Source: Ascarosepion bandense
Taxonomy: Eukaryota > Mollusca > Cephalopoda > Sepiida > Sepiidae
DNA: 64,000 nt
Assembly (NCBI GenBank): GCA_037127315.1
Contig: JBBBDQ010000398.1
Location: 4,748,501 to 4,812,500, forward strand
Direction: 5' to 3'
The notes beneath the pieces were generated by a model. The model was not told the DNA's origin and made no database searches. It was given only the letters and a program-made list of their open reading frames with translations. Positions within the stretch are counted from its first letter, which is position 1; each line of letters starts with the position of its first letter. The translations under genes and the position numbers were made by a program. This document shows, piece by piece, positions 21,559-33,259 of this stretch.

Positions 21559-21962
21559 GAGAGAGGATCTAGGTTAGTAAAATAGAAAATGACTATTTAC
21601 ATTTAAATTCTTGGAGATTGTAGCTGTCGGGGAAACAAGTAAATGGAAGAGAATTCCACAGGTGAGAAGTGCGAGAAAAGAAGCTGTGGGAATAGAATGT
21701 GCGTTTATATTTTATTAGTTTTACAATAAAAGGATGGGACCTAGTTGCTAATCTTGTGGCTCAAGTAAAAATTCATATATAGGAGGCACCAGTCAGCTCA
21801 GTTCATCGGAGCAGAAGCCGTGAAATTATTTGTAGAAGAGACGAAGGGAAGCCACATTGTGCCGGTGAGAAAATGACTGTAACTGAGCTGCACAGTCGGG
21901 ATCGATGGCATTACAAATTCTCCGTCGAGGACCCCTAAATGGATAGCAGGAGCACCCAAGCT
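21359..21962 (-). mobile_element. LINE family 1, 3' part (minus copy of inverted pair)
   Basis: It starts with 'ataatcatatcgccccaagt' (antisense terminus), then the 3' untranslated part with an internal (GA)n run (21530-21556), then the antisense C-terminal coding to 'gatagcaggagcaccca'. Broken frames throughout. Confidence 0.8.
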
Positions 21963-22395
21963 AACTCGACCCTCGATCAAAAATCTGCGGATGCTGATAA
22001 AGCAAACCCCGCTGCAACAAGATTAGCAACTAGGTCCTACCCTTTTACTGTGAAACCAATAAAATGTAAACGCAAATTCTACTTCATCAGCTTCTTTTCT
22101 CGCACTTCCCGCCTTTGGAATTCCCTTCCGTATACTTGCTTCCCCGACAGCCCAAATCTCCAAGAATTTAAATGTATTTTGTCATCTCCTATGTTACTGA
22201 CTTGCATCCTTTCTCTTATGCTCCTTTCTCCAATCCATTCCACTCTCATCAGTATTCTCATCCTTTTTTACCCACCTCCTGACACCTCCTATAACCTGTC
22301 ACTCTTTCTCATAACTTTCCTCTTATGTAACACCCTGCGCACCAGTGGTAGCAAACTGCTTTGCTTTGGGCGATATGATTATTTAAAAAAATTAA
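21963..22395 (+). mobile_element. LINE family 1, 3' part (plus copy, internal deletion)
   Basis: It begins in the region after the YADD motif (STLDQKSADADKANPA), then jumps directly to TRLATRSYPFTVKP near the C-terminus. About 500 bp of the element are missing. It ends 'ttgctttgggcgatatgatt' plus an A-run. Confidence 0.8.
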
Positions 22396-22399
22396 GTAA

Positions 22400-23484
22400 G
22401 AATGAAGCACTGATTCTTTATTGATAAAATACATGAGAAGTGAAATGAATTTTTTGTTTATTCTCTCTCTCTCTCTTTCTCTTTCATTTTATATATCAAC
22501 GACTTTGAAAAAATTAAAGAAGAAAGAAAGAAGAAGATTTGGATAGTTATTCTTCTATCATCACACGATACTTCGTTCAGGACGACATTAAAAAAGAAGA
22601 AAAGAAGACAAAGAAAAACAATGAAAAGAGCAAGTTGAAAAACTGAAAGAAAAATAGTTTAAATGAACAGAGAAAAAGAATAAACAAAGAATTTAGTAAA
22701 CATATAAAAAATTAACGAAAAGAATGAAACGTAGAAAGAAATGTGAAAGGAGTATAATACATAGAAAAAAGAATGTGTACATAGTAAGATTTAAAAGAAT
22801 GAAAGAACGGAAAGCAGATACGTGAGAATGCAGGGAAAAATGCTCTCTTTAAAGGTAAAACTTTTCTTTCCTAATTTTTTTTTAGAACAGCAAATATACG
22901 TTGTTTGTTTAAGAATAAAAAAGTGGAAAGCAAAATGATGCCAAAGGAGAGCACTGTGTTTAACAGGGTGATGCAACTTTGTGATATTGGCTTTGCGTGC
23001 CAGTGGCGTCGCTTGTCACCGGCCCGTGAAATGCAGCGCATGCGTGCCACATCCTCTTCAGTGATTAGTTCGAGTGCGGATGTTAAAAAAAAAAAAGAAA
23101 CATGGCTGTCATCAGAACAAGAAGAAATGACGCAAAAATCTCTGTGTTGGGGTCATTTTCTGTCGTGTTTGAGATAAAGAAAATCAAAGAAACAAATGTA
23201 AAAGTAACGTGGAAGCAAAAGGTACAGGAATTCAATGTGAAATAAAAGGAAATTAATTACATTCAAATACTCAGATCACAACGTTTTAGTAGAAACTCAG
23301 GATTTCAATGTCAGGTTTGACAGACCGTTCTGTTATATTGCACTACCCAATGCAAAAATGAAAAGAAATCGACTCATTTATAATACTCATACTATAATAC
23401 CTTTGGATTTTTATATGAATGATTGACAAAAATATTAGCTGTGGTTAAATACTAATATATCTGTTAGTTTTAGTTCAGATGAAA
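22400..23484. other. A-rich stretch without recognised feature
   Basis: Mostly purine-rich, with a (TCTC)n run near 22462-22480. The 90-codon frame at 22905-23177 is not recognised and has no supporting context. Confidence 0.4.
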
Positions 23485-23645
23485 AACAACTACATCCAGC
23501 AACAAAGCCTCTTACTGGGATATTGGAGTTTTGTGAGGCCTGTAGACACATCTTAATAGCTCTTATTCCCAGGTCTACCCTAAACCACGCTGGTCACAAT
23601 TGATAAAGTCCTAGCTATGGACAAATATTGAACCCCAAAACACAA
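23485..23645 (+). repeat. Interspersed repeat A, diverged copy 3
   Basis: Shares 'cagcaacaaagcctcttact', 'tcccaggtctaccct' and 'ctagctatggacaaatattg' with copies 1 and 2 at lower identity. Confidence 0.5.
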
Positions 23646-24489
23646 AAAAGAAAGAAAAAGAACGATGAAAGTAAGGAATGTATATTTGAAGTGAAAATAG
23701 CAATACATTTTGTGATCCTTACTTCCTCATTATATTAGCTTTGTTTTGGTTCCATTTTCTCTAAAATTGTGTGGTTACTCAGATGGTGGTTACTCAGCAT
23801 TGTTCTGTCGAAAATATTTGTTCCTCTAAATATCCTCTTCATCTTTGAAGAAATCTTCCAGCACTGATATAGTTTTACAACTATAAAGTTACAACGGCTA
23901 GAGTCCTTTTATTAAATACATTATTTTAGATTTGACCTGTCATGTTGACGTTGTAGTCGATCTAGTAAGGCTTACTATGACTGAAAAAAATGGTTACCCT
24001 GTTGAAGAAAGATAGGGTGGTTTGGTATATATTACCCACGTTAATCCTATGAAATAACGGCTCTAGTCGTGACTCCTGTTTCAGGCATACCAAATTTTCA
24101 GACGATTATATAAAAAAAAATCCAATCTCCTGTTAAAAAGTATTGTCTACTCGTTTTTAAAAATACACGGTCCCACTATGTATCTTATCCAGACAAAATT
24201 AAAAAGTGACATGTCTAGATTGAAGCCATCCTGCCCCCTTTCAAAGCGAAAGAATAAATCTCCATGATTATATAATTCTCATTTATGACTGAACAATATT
24301 GACACACTTAAAGGGTTTTCTCCAACTATAACTCCCTAATTTTCTAAATAACCATGAATTCATTTTGTATTTTAAAAATAAATCTTTTTTCACCATTTGT
24401 TTTAACGTATCACCTGAAGAACCAACAGTATTGCTCTGAAACATGAAAATTTTTGTGTAGTGATATTATGCTTTTATAAACAATTCTAA
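23646..24489. other. Unclassified AT-rich stretch
   Basis: No coding, RNA or shared repeat recognised. Confidence 0.4.
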
Positions 24490-25345
24490 CAACAAAATTA
24501 CAATATATATTCCACAGGCGGGAAGTGAGAGGAAAGGAGCTGTTTGAGTAGAAATTGCGGTTACATTTCATCGGTTTCACTGTAAAAGGGTGGGAACTAG
24601 TTGCCAATCTAGTATCTCGTGCAAATTCACATCTAGGGGGAACCAGTGATTTAAGTTCGTCAGAGCAGACGCCATGAAGTATTTATAGAAGAGGCACAGG
24701 GAAGCCACGTCACGCCGGTGAGAGAGATATTGCAGGCGGTCAGCAAAGTCGGTATCCATCACATTACAGATTCTTCGCTGTATTTTGTCAAGAAGCCCAA
24801 AGAGAATAGAAGGGGCACCCGACCAGATGTGGCAGCAGTACTCAATACACGGGCGGATGGTGGATTTATATAATTGCAGGATAGATTCAGGCGGAAAGAA
24901 TTTCCGGGCCCTGCACAGAGAGCCGACTTTCATAGCTGCAGATTTAGCAATGGATTCGACGTAGTCATTCCACTTGAGGTCCTCTGAGAGTGTCAGGCCA
25001 AGCAGGCGTAGTGTTTTACTCTCTAGGAAGCAAGCCTGTTCCATGCTAATGGGAGGGAGGTGCGGTTGTCTGTGGTGGTTAATTGACAGCAGCTTCGTTT
25101 TGCAAGAATTGAATTTTACGAGTCATTTCTTACCCCAATCCACCACGGATTGGAGGTCCTTCTCAAGGGTCGCCTTCTCACCTACACCAGATTTTTCATC
25201 GAGGCGAGAGTAAACTGTGGTATCATCGGCGTACATGCCTACTTGTGATCTTATGGTATCGGGGAGATCATTGATATAGATTAGAAAGAGCGTAGGACCT
25301 AGAATAGAGCCTTGGGGTACACCCGCGTTTGTAATAGACACCACC
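24490..25345 (-). mobile_element. LINE family 1, inverted 5' segment
   Basis: The minus strand runs from the catalytic reverse-transcriptase core ([24 protein letters not shown] and [10 protein letters not shown] in the frame 25123-25344) to the C-terminal LTSRLWNIY segment near 24490. Frames 24410-24607 and 24577-25044 are its broken pieces. At 25346 it meets the sense-oriented 3' end of the same family. Confidence 0.85.
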
Positions 25346-25512
25346 TAACACACTAACTCACACCCACTTTCTCTCCAACTCTCTCCCTATGTACATCCTA
25401 AGTCGTGTATCACCCTACTTCTGACATTTCCTATACCCAAACCCTCTATGTAACCCCCTGCGATATAGTGGCAGTGAAATGCCTTGCTTGGGGTGACACG
25501 ATTAAAAAAAAT
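25346..25512 (+). mobile_element. LINE family 1, sense 3' segment
   Basis: It starts 'cacctaacacactaactcac', matching the family 1 3' untranslated region, and ends 'cttgcttggggtgacacgat' plus an A-run. With 24490-25345 it makes one inverted/sense structure that fits 5' inversion by twin priming. Confidence 0.8.
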
Positions 25513-25529
25513 ATGCATATATATAAACA

Positions 25530-25800
25530 CATATATACATACAGATGTGCATAAGTATACTTATATATATACACCTCCATCCATATACACATTCAAATAT
25601 CTTATGAACCAATACACTCTCGTAATTACACATCTATGAAGACAAGACATATACGCGTATAAGAATACTGCCACATATATTCGCATGTATACCAATAAAC
25701 GTACATATATAAACACAAAAAGACCTACATTCAATTACGTACACTAGATCAAGTAACTGTACAGATAGAGGTATATCCATAAATAAATTTTTTGCGCTCA
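25530..25800 (-). repeat. Repeat family B, copy 1
   Basis: Contains 'atacacattcaaatatctta', 'tacactctcgtaatt' and 'gacctacattcaatta', the reverse complements of blocks at 28600-28780. AT/GT-rich. Confidence 0.5.
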
Positions 25801-26129
25801 ATTGAGCTCTTCAGTGATGTCTTGCCTTCAATGCCGATTTCAGATTATTAGACATCATATTCGTCCAATATTACCAAACCGGCTCCTTACTTTTGTGCAA
25901 ATTGTTTGGATTTAAATTTTCTTTTCAGCAGAATTCATATTTTTATTGTTAACTCTAGCCAATGGGAAGACTTAATTTTCCCACCCTCTCCTATTTAAAA
26001 ACAAATTCAAGTTGCATCTATTTTATATATGTGTCAACTACACCAGAGGTTTCAACCAGTTTCTTCAATACGCTAAAAAATTATCAAAACGTAGTTTTCA
26101 GAAAAAAGGAACGGAATCTCTTATTATGA

Positions 26130-26172
26130 TAGAGTAGTGTACTCACCACCCTTTATGCACACGAATATTAAT

Positions 26173-26205
<33 letters not shown>

Positions 26206-26700
26206 CATGAATATATATATATATACATGAATATATATATATGCATACACATACTTACACATATGCACATATCAATCTACATATACATACAAATATCTTA
26301 TGTATATATACACTCTCACATTCATACATTCACATACTAAACAAGAACGACCAGATATATACACATACACACAAAATTATTGCTAAAACAAATATATATG
26401 TGTATACTTATACACAAAAGATCCTACATTAAAATACATGTATAATACAAAGTAGTTATACACATATACAGGCATATATATCAGATACATATGAGAACTG
26501 AACCTTCAGTAATCAAAAATTATTAAAGGATAATTTATACAAATAGAAAAGTGGATCCACATGTGTGACGTACTGGAATCATTTGAATTTTACTATCAAT
26601 GCATGTATATATGAATATAGAGATCAACAAAAAGGATACATTCAATTATATACCCAAGACAAAATAGTTGTGCACATATGGCATATATGTTTATTATAAA
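26130..26700 (-). repeat. Repeat family B, copies with (CA)n/(TA)n
   Basis: 'acaaaagatcctacattaaa', 'acaaagtagttatacacata' and 'aggataatttatacaaatag' are reverse complements of 27975-28110. A second partial copy begins near 26630. Ile-Tyr and His-Thr frames are microsatellite artefacts. Confidence 0.6.
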
Positions 26701-26806
26701 GTAGATTTTCAATTTAATTTCTTCAACTTACATTTTCATTTGCTGTAACCATTCTTAATATATAATCAAATAAATTCCAGCCATTATAAATGCCAGGATC
26801 AACAAG

Positions 26807-26810
<4 letters not shown>

Positions 26811-26879
<69 letters not shown>

Positions 26880-26880
26880 T
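26811..26880. repeat. (TA)n then (GA)n microsatellite
   Basis: TA run 26811-26852 followed directly by a GA run to 26879. Confidence 0.9.
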
Positions 26881-27049
26881 AGTAATGCTAAGTGCAAAAA
26901 CGGAGAAGGTAATCCAAAGAGATATATTTAAAATAAAATATTAAGAGTTTATTCTGTATAGAGAGTTTTAATGAAAACCTATATTTAATGAAAATAAACT
27001 CCTTACAATAACTCGTATCCTACGCAGAATCCTCCAAAGATGCCGGACC

Positions 27050-27730
27050 AAATAAAACTAAAAATAGAAAAAAGGAAAGTAATATGGTTCCTCCTCCTCC
27101 TCTCAACTATCTAATATTAATATCGATTTATGAAATTGAACGACAAAAATTTTAAACAGAACAACCCACTAAGTAATTTTTTTTTAATAAAGAAGTTAAA
27201 AATTAGCTATTCTTGCAATAACAACATAAATAACATCATTAAGTCACATAACAATATTATACTAGATAAACTTTATAACTATCACCAAATAAATCGTAAA
27301 CACTTCTGTAACTGTAGATTCAAAAACAAATGCCCAGTTAGAGATATATGCAGATCTAAAAAGGTCATATACGAAGCAGCTATTTTCTTTAGTGAACATA
27401 AAAATGACAAAAAAGTCTACAAACGAATTTCAGCCGGACCTTGGAAACCGCAACTATATAATCATAACCAATCTTTCTCTAAATCGCAACTAAAATATCA
27501 AACCGCTTTTTTCTAAATATTTCTGTAAACAAATCTCTCCCCACAAATTGATTGGAAGATTAAAGGTAAATCTCAACCCGCAATAGCTTCAGAAATATAC
27601 GTAATTTTTGATTAGACGAAAAAATTATAATTATACAATTCAGAAAAACTAGTCAATTATTAAACCAGAGAAATAAAATTCTTCCACAATGCCGCCATAA
27701 AATAAAATTAAATTACCTGTTAAATAGAAT
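27050..27730 (+). pseudogene. Penelope-like element, GIY-YIG region remnant
   Basis: The reading (frame 27130-27516 plus flanking frames) gives 'LKISYSC', then a Cys-rich CNCRFKNKCPVRDIC finger, then VIYEAA, VYKRI, a Trp-Lys segment, and downstream IDWKIKGKSQPAIASEIYVI and NAA. This order matches the linker and GIY-YIG endonuclease end of Penelope-like retroelements. The Tyr and Ile of the expected YIG motif are replaced by Lys-Arg-Ile. A frameshift near 27515 and several stops kill it. The reverse transcriptase part is absent, and the element is truncated upstream near 27050 ('aggaaagtaatatggttcc'). Confidence 0.75.
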
Positions 27731-27959
27731 TTTTAATTTAACGAAATCCGTCATGCTTGCGGGTTCATTCATATTTTCTGTTGATCATTCGATAGAAGTT
27801 TTGCATATTGAAGAAATTATAGCGAAAATTTGCGACATAATATCAGTATATGCGTACAACTACTTTGCTTAAGTATGTAGCGAAATGTATCTTTTTTTGT
27901 TAATACTGTATGTATTTGCTGCTACTAGAATTCAATTGATCCCACTGTATCACTCACGT

Positions 27960-28460
27960 GAATGCACTAGGCTATTTACGTAAATTATCCTTCGATAATT
28001 TTTGCGTATTAAAGAAATTATAGTTCAGTTCTCCTATGTATTTGCTATATATTCCTGTATATATGTATAACTACTTTGTATTATGTATGTATTTTAATGT
28101 AGATCCTTTTGTGTGTATATGTGTACATTTATATATGTATGTGTTAGCATTAATTTTATGTCTACGCCTATATATGTAGTCTTCTTGTCTGAATAGAATG
28201 ATGAGTGAATTCGAGAGTGTATATATACATAATATATTTGTATATATATATAGATGGAGAATTGTATATACATATATATATATATATATATATCTGTACA
28301 TATATGTATATATATATATATATATATATGCATGCATGGGTACATTTATGTATATATATGTGTGTGTATAGGTATGTGTATGTATGCATATATTTGTATG
28401 GATGTATATGTGTGTATACATATTCGATTTTATGTAGGTTGGTGTGTACACAACTCTATC
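27960..28460 (+). repeat. Repeat family B, copy with (TA)n core
   Basis: Direct match to the reverse complement of 26130-26560, and partly repeated at 28510-28780. Long (TATA)(TATG) tracts at 28260-28330. Ile-Tyr frames on both strands are artefacts. Confidence 0.6.
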
Positions 28461-28509
28461 ATACTTGTAGATTCCTTTCCCGTTTTTTGAAAAAAAAATT
28501 TGATAATTT

Positions 28510-28802
28510 TTTCATATTAAGGAAATTATGTTTGAAACCTTTGACCTAGTTGACATAGTACCTGTAAATATGAACAGATACATTATCTTATATATGGAAT
28601 TGAATGTAGATTTTTAAGCGTATAAGTGAAGATTGTTGGTATGCTTGGGTATATACGTGTTTGCATTAATTCTACGTGTACATGTCTGGTCATCATACGT
28701 AGGATGTGGGTACGAGAGTATCCATAAGATATTTGAACGTGTAAAAAGATGGAAGTGTGTATAAGTGTGTATATATCAATATAGGTATCCATGTGTATGA
28801 AC

Positions 28803-28878
<76 letters not shown>

Positions 28879-28930
28879 TTATATATATGGGTATAGGTGT
28901 ATACGTATTTGTGGGTAGGTGCGTATGGTG
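28510..28930 (+). repeat. Repeat family B, copy with (TA)n(GT)n
   Basis: Shares 'ttgaatgtagattttt', 'tttgcattaattctacgtgt' and 'cataagatatttgaacgtgt' with the family. Ends in TA (28803-28824) and GT (28825-28878) runs. Confidence 0.6.
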
Positions 28931-29150
28931 ACTCATTCTGTCCTCTGTTCCCTTAACGTTGGTGACCCACAGAAGATAAGACCAAAGATTTCTATTCTGG
29001 GTGATATTACTTGATTGTTATTTCTTTGAGTATTTTATATCATTTTTTTTGTTTTAATGTTCGGGGAATATCTTATATGAAAATAAGTAGCGGTCTGATG
29101 AGATGAGTTTATTAGCTAGTCGAAATAGATTATAATTTACTTTCAATGAT

Positions 29151-29182
29151 GTGTTGTGTACTACTTTATGCACACACACACG

Positions 29183-29233
<51 letters not shown>

Positions 29234-29310
29234 GTGTGTGTGTGTGTGTGTGTATATATATCTATATATATATATATATATATATATGAGTGTGAGTGTG
29301 TGTGTGTGTC
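29151..29310. repeat. (CA)n/(GT)n/(TA)n compound microsatellite
   Basis: CA run 29171-29223, a GT run to 29250, then TA to 29286 and GT to 29308. The CA and GT runs form an inverted repeat that could fold. Confidence 0.85.
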
Positions 29311-29399
29311 TATCTGTGTGGCTCTTTTCATTTTCATTACTTCATCATTAACAATTATTCTCTTTCCTGAAGACACTTATATTTTTCATTCCTCATATT

Positions 29400-29475
29400 T
29401 ATTTTACATTCATCATATCTTATTTTACATTCATCATATCTTATTTTACATTCATCATATCTTATTTTACACCTC
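29400..29475 (+). repeat. 21 bp tandem repeat, three copies
   Basis: The unit 'cattcatcatatcttatttta' occurs three times in a row (about 29408-29470) inside a longer 'ttttac(a/t)c' rich stretch. Confidence 0.8.
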
Positions 29476-29637
29476 TTTTATTTTAAACTCCTCACTTTTT
29501 ATTTTACACTCCTCACATTTTTATCAATTTTTCTTTCGACCCTTCGTTATCACACTATCACCATATTCCTTCTTTTAAACTTCTATTTCTAACTTTCTCT
29601 GTCTTTAACTCTTTCTCTCTCACTCTACTTTTCAGGT

Positions 29638-29651
29638 GTGTATGTGTTTTT

Positions 29652-29718
<67 letters not shown>

Positions 29719-29815
29719 TGTGTGTGTGTGAGTTTTTGTATGTGTTTCAATGTATGTATGTGTGTGAGTGTGTGTGTGTCTGTGTCTGTCTGTCTGTCTG
29801 AGTGTGTGTGTCTTG
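29638..29815. repeat. (GT)n microsatellite
   Basis: GT dinucleotides with few interruptions, densest 29658-29730. Val/Cys or Thr/His frames across it are artefacts. Confidence 0.9.
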
Positions 29816-29824
29816 TTCTTTACA

Positions 29825-30595
29825 TTAAAAACAAATCCGCCATTTCTTGAATCTCCCAATATTTCGGTGAGTCTCCCGAATCAAAATAGCTAATGATTTC
29901 CGCAGGGAGAAAGCCTGAAAGCGGAAATGGATATTCAGATCCGGTTTAAAATTGTGGTGTTTGAGCGAACAAAATGGTAACGAAGAATTCGGTTGTGAGG
30001 TCTTTCTTTTTTCCTGATTTGAAATCAGAAACCAAAGAGTCACGTTTGAACGAGGCATAACGGGTGGGCTAAACATGGTCTCACACATTACCTTTGACTG
30101 TTTACATATCCTAGAGTAAGAATAAATACGGAACCATTCACAGTATAGTCGGAACTAAGTTGACTACGGCATAAAGTATACAATGAAAATGAAATTGAAG
30201 ATTAACGGCAAAGGCTTGGATACATATGAAATTAAATATATCGTTTTACTGTTCATCGAAAACCGTTTTAAAGTTCTAAAACTATTTATAATACAGAATA
30301 ACATAGAAATTAATAAACTATAGCTTGTAAATATATGCATATACAGAGAGCGAAAGAGAGAGAGAGTTAATCTATCCACGTAAAATGATTTTCATTTAGC
30401 TGATTGATATTACGTTCAGCATCCCGACTTCAGAGTGTCTTAAACAGATCCTCTAATTAGCACTTTCGTCAGGGTGCGTCAGGTGCGTCAGCGATTAACT
30501 CTTTGAACTTCTCAATTTTTATATGTTCATTTTTCATTGCTAGTTTTTCTTATCCTGAAATTTAGTGTCTTCATAATCTTCATGCAAATGTAATA
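29825..30595. other. Unclassified stretch
   Basis: Minus-strand frames of 71-87 codons are unrecognised. A small (GA)n lies at 30348-30366. Confidence 0.4.

Positions 30596-30596
<1 letters not shown>

Positions 30597-30632
<36 letters not shown>
30597..30632. repeat. (TA)n microsatellite
   Basis: A TA run of about 34 bp. Downstream 'aactcgcctacgcgtttcgc' is a motif I associate with Penelope-like element borders, without other support here. Confidence 0.85.
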
Positions 30633-30636
<4 letters not shown>

Positions 30637-30784
30637 AATAAAAAAAAGACAAGAGGAAAACTGTATTTAACTCGCCTACGCGTTTCGCAAAAAGACAAAA
30701 TAAGATTTATTCCAAATTATGCAACTATTAACAAACAGTATTAGCAACTATAAAAAACACTCACAAATTCTTCATATATACATA

Positions 30785-30833
30785 TATAAGTTATCAACAT
30801 ACAAGCCCGTTTCGCTGTATCACTGTTCATCAG
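30785..30833 (-). mobile_element. SINE family 2, left part split by the gypsy element
   Basis: 'caacatacaagcccgtttcg' and 'ctgtatcactgttcatcag' are the antisense 3' end of SINE family 2. The match stops at ATCAG, the gypsy target site. Confidence 0.8.
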
Positions 30834-31366
30834 TGTTCGGGAGTCACCCCTTTTCACACACTCTATGGACTCTTCCATGTTATACAAATAATCCTTCCTA
30901 CACAGAACGTCTTGTTGTTGTTAGAGTTGCTGAGACTCTTCAACTATAATACTGTCAGCTCTCTGCCTTAGGGTAGAGGGCGCTCTCTGCTTCCGAGCAG
31001 AGAGCAATAACCCGACTGGGCAAAAATAGACAGATATTTTTTGGCCGGGCCATATAGCTCGGAAATCCCAGTCAAAACTGACCATGTGTCACATGTTGCC
31101 CTTACTGGGAGGGACAACTAAATATAGTTGTTGTTAGAGTTGGTGACTGTCACAGCAGTTGAACCGCTGCTCGTTGGCCAGCACGAATATAGAATATTAA
31201 CCGGACTTACTTCTTGTATATATTTGACTCCTACTAACAAGTATTCCTGAATGTACTAACAGTGTACAGGTTGTATATCATTTATTCAATATACTTACAT
31301 GTTACCTCTCATATCTGATTTTGTTATTATTACATTGTGTGGTTTTCTAAACAAGAATCCACAACA
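30834..31366 (+). repeat. 5' LTR (533 bp)
   Basis: TG...CA ends. It contains one copy of a ~213 bp module starting 'ttgttagagttgctgagac' (30918). A 9 bp stem hairpin 'gctctctgc-ttccga-gcagagagc' lies near 30987-31010. The end 'aacaagaatccacaaca' is identical to the 3' LTR end. Confidence 0.9.
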
Positions 31367-31367
31367 A

Positions 31368-31530
31368 TTTGGCGACGAAGATTCGAAGTAGTTCATGCGG
31401 AGGAAAAATACATTCGCGCCAAACAACAATTTGGCGATGAAGGATTCGTACAACTTCACGCGGAGTGAAAAATACATTCTCGCCAAACTACCATTTGGCG
31501 ACGATGATTCTAGCAAGTGCTCACGGAGGA
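31368..31530 (+). promoter_or_regulatory. Primer-binding region with triplicated TGGCG unit
   Basis: Just after the LTR comes TGGCGACGAAGATTCG (31370), as expected for a tRNA primer-binding site starting TGG. Related units restart at 31432 (TGGCGATGAAGGATTCG) and 31496 (TGGCGACGATGATTC), spaced 62 and 64 bp. Units two and three are preceded by CGCCAAA, making CGCCAAA-loop-TTTGGCG hairpins (31417-31436, 31481-31500). I cannot name the tRNA. Confidence 0.7.
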
Positions 31531-31802
31531 AAAAAAGACGTTGTCACATCAGTCGTAATGAGCAAATCGGCGACAAAAAAGAACGAATTTATGCATAACA
31601 ATAAGAAAAATAAAACTTAGCGTTGCGGGTCTCGAATTTCAATTAAGAGGACTCAACAACATCAAATTAGGGAAACAGATTCGCGCACAAGTCGCACAAC
31701 AAAATTGTGACAACCCCCCCCCCTCAATCACTTTAACAAAGTGTGCTACAAATTGATTCAAACGACCACAAACAAGTTATCGACAATAACACCGAGAAAA
31801 AA

Positions 31803-32910
31803 TGGAAAATTTTTAAAAGGGAATACTCGAAATCATAAAGAGAACTGAAGAAAGACAATATCAATTAGAAATAAAACAGATGGAAATGCAAAAGGCTAAC
31901 GAAATAAAACAAATGGAAATGCAAAAGGCTAACGAAGAAAGACAAACAGAAATACAAAAGAGACAAATAGAGATGCAAAAGCAAGTTGATGAAAGACAAA
32001 TTGAAATGCAAAAGGCAAACGAGAAAGGATAAACACAATTGCAAGAACTGTTATTAAAATTAACAAGCACAGCCCCGGATAGGAACACGAAGAAGAAGGA
32101 GACTTTTTCACAGAATGCGGTGTGGAACGCGATTGAAATTTTTAAATACTTAGTTGAGGAAGATGAAAATTTCGAAGAGTATTACAGGCGATACGAGGAT
32201 ATTTGAATCTCGACTGTCATCACTGGACTGAGAAGAAAAAATTACGACTTTTACTCAGGAAATTAGGTATATATTCTCCCTAAAAAAACGAATGATCTAA
32301 CGTTCAATGAGGCAGTGACAGGCCTCACAGGGCTATTTAGCCTAAAAATCAAGTTGTTCCATAAAATGTGGAAATTTCTTAATCTCAGAAAAGACAAAAA
32401 CGAGGACTACTCTACATTCGCAGCTATCGTCAATAAACATTGTGACGATTTTAAATTGTCGGAACTTACCCCAGACAATTTCAAGTGTCTCATATTTGTC
32501 CAAGGACTAGTTGCTGCTAAAGACAGCAAAATGAGGAAACGCATGCTGACCAAACTGCAAAATGGACCAGGTCTAACATTAAAAAAATTGCCAGAAGATT
32601 ACCAGAAATGCCTCAGCAATAAAGTAAGATAGCAAGGACATTGAAGATTCAGGAGTAGCGTACATTCGAAAGGTAAAAAGAAATTTATGTTTTGTACCCT
32701 CCCGACAGACAAAACAAAATTATAATGCCAAAGAAAAAAATACAGCACTACGGTTGACAATAATCCAGTAAAAAACAAGCTTTCTACTTCAGCATGTTAC
32801 AGATGTGGTGGATAGCATTGGTTTAAGGGTTGTCTTTTTAAATACAAAAATTGCTGAGCATGTGGTAAGATCGGCCACAAAGCTATGGTATGCAGAAATA
32901 AAAATCAACT
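31803..32910 (+). pseudogene. Gypsy gag remnant
   Basis: After ATG at 31803 and early stops, 31860-32025 encodes a Lys/Gln/Met/Glu-rich coiled coil built of roughly 11-residue repeats around 'MEMQKANE'. 32200-32640 is the capsid-like region; the clean part is the 105-residue frame 32315-32632, with WKFLNLRKDKNEDYSTF and LIFVQGLVAAKD. Near 32794-32900 two CCHC zinc knuckles (C-X2-C-X4-H-X4-C) can be read, each with a stop codon in it. The product would have packaged the element RNA. Multiple stops and frameshifts disable it. Confidence 0.75.
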
Positions 32911-32984
32911 TAGTAGGGTAAGGTCTACTAGAAAAATGAAAATAAAGAAGATATCAGAAAATGCTTTGAAATGGAAATTCTGAA

Positions 32985-33259
32985 TAAAAAAAATGAAATT
33001 GCAACTGGATTCGGGATCTGATTTGACGATTATAAATTTAAAAACATGGCGGAAGTCAAATAGGCTCACCATGCTAGACACTAAAAAAAATTGCGAAATC
33101 CGTAACGGGGAAAAAGATAAAATTCGAAGGCGAAATTATAGGGAACGTAAAATTCCAGGAAAAAATAAAAAAAATAAAAATCTATGTGATGAGAACTTCA
33201 GGCAACCTAGTAGAAACAGACTGGATGCAGAAATTGAATGTATGGGATTTACCTATTAG
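32985..33259 (+). pseudogene. Gypsy protease remnant
   Basis: The start of the frame reads LQLDSGSDLTIIN, which holds the aspartic protease D-S-G active-site motif near residue 5. The rest of the domain is hard to follow because the frame shifts near 33110-33190. Function in the family is cleavage of Gag-Pol. Confidence 0.65.

Noticed and set aside
29151..29859. Thr/His and Val/Cys frames
   Set aside because: Translations of (CA)n/(GT)n microsatellites.
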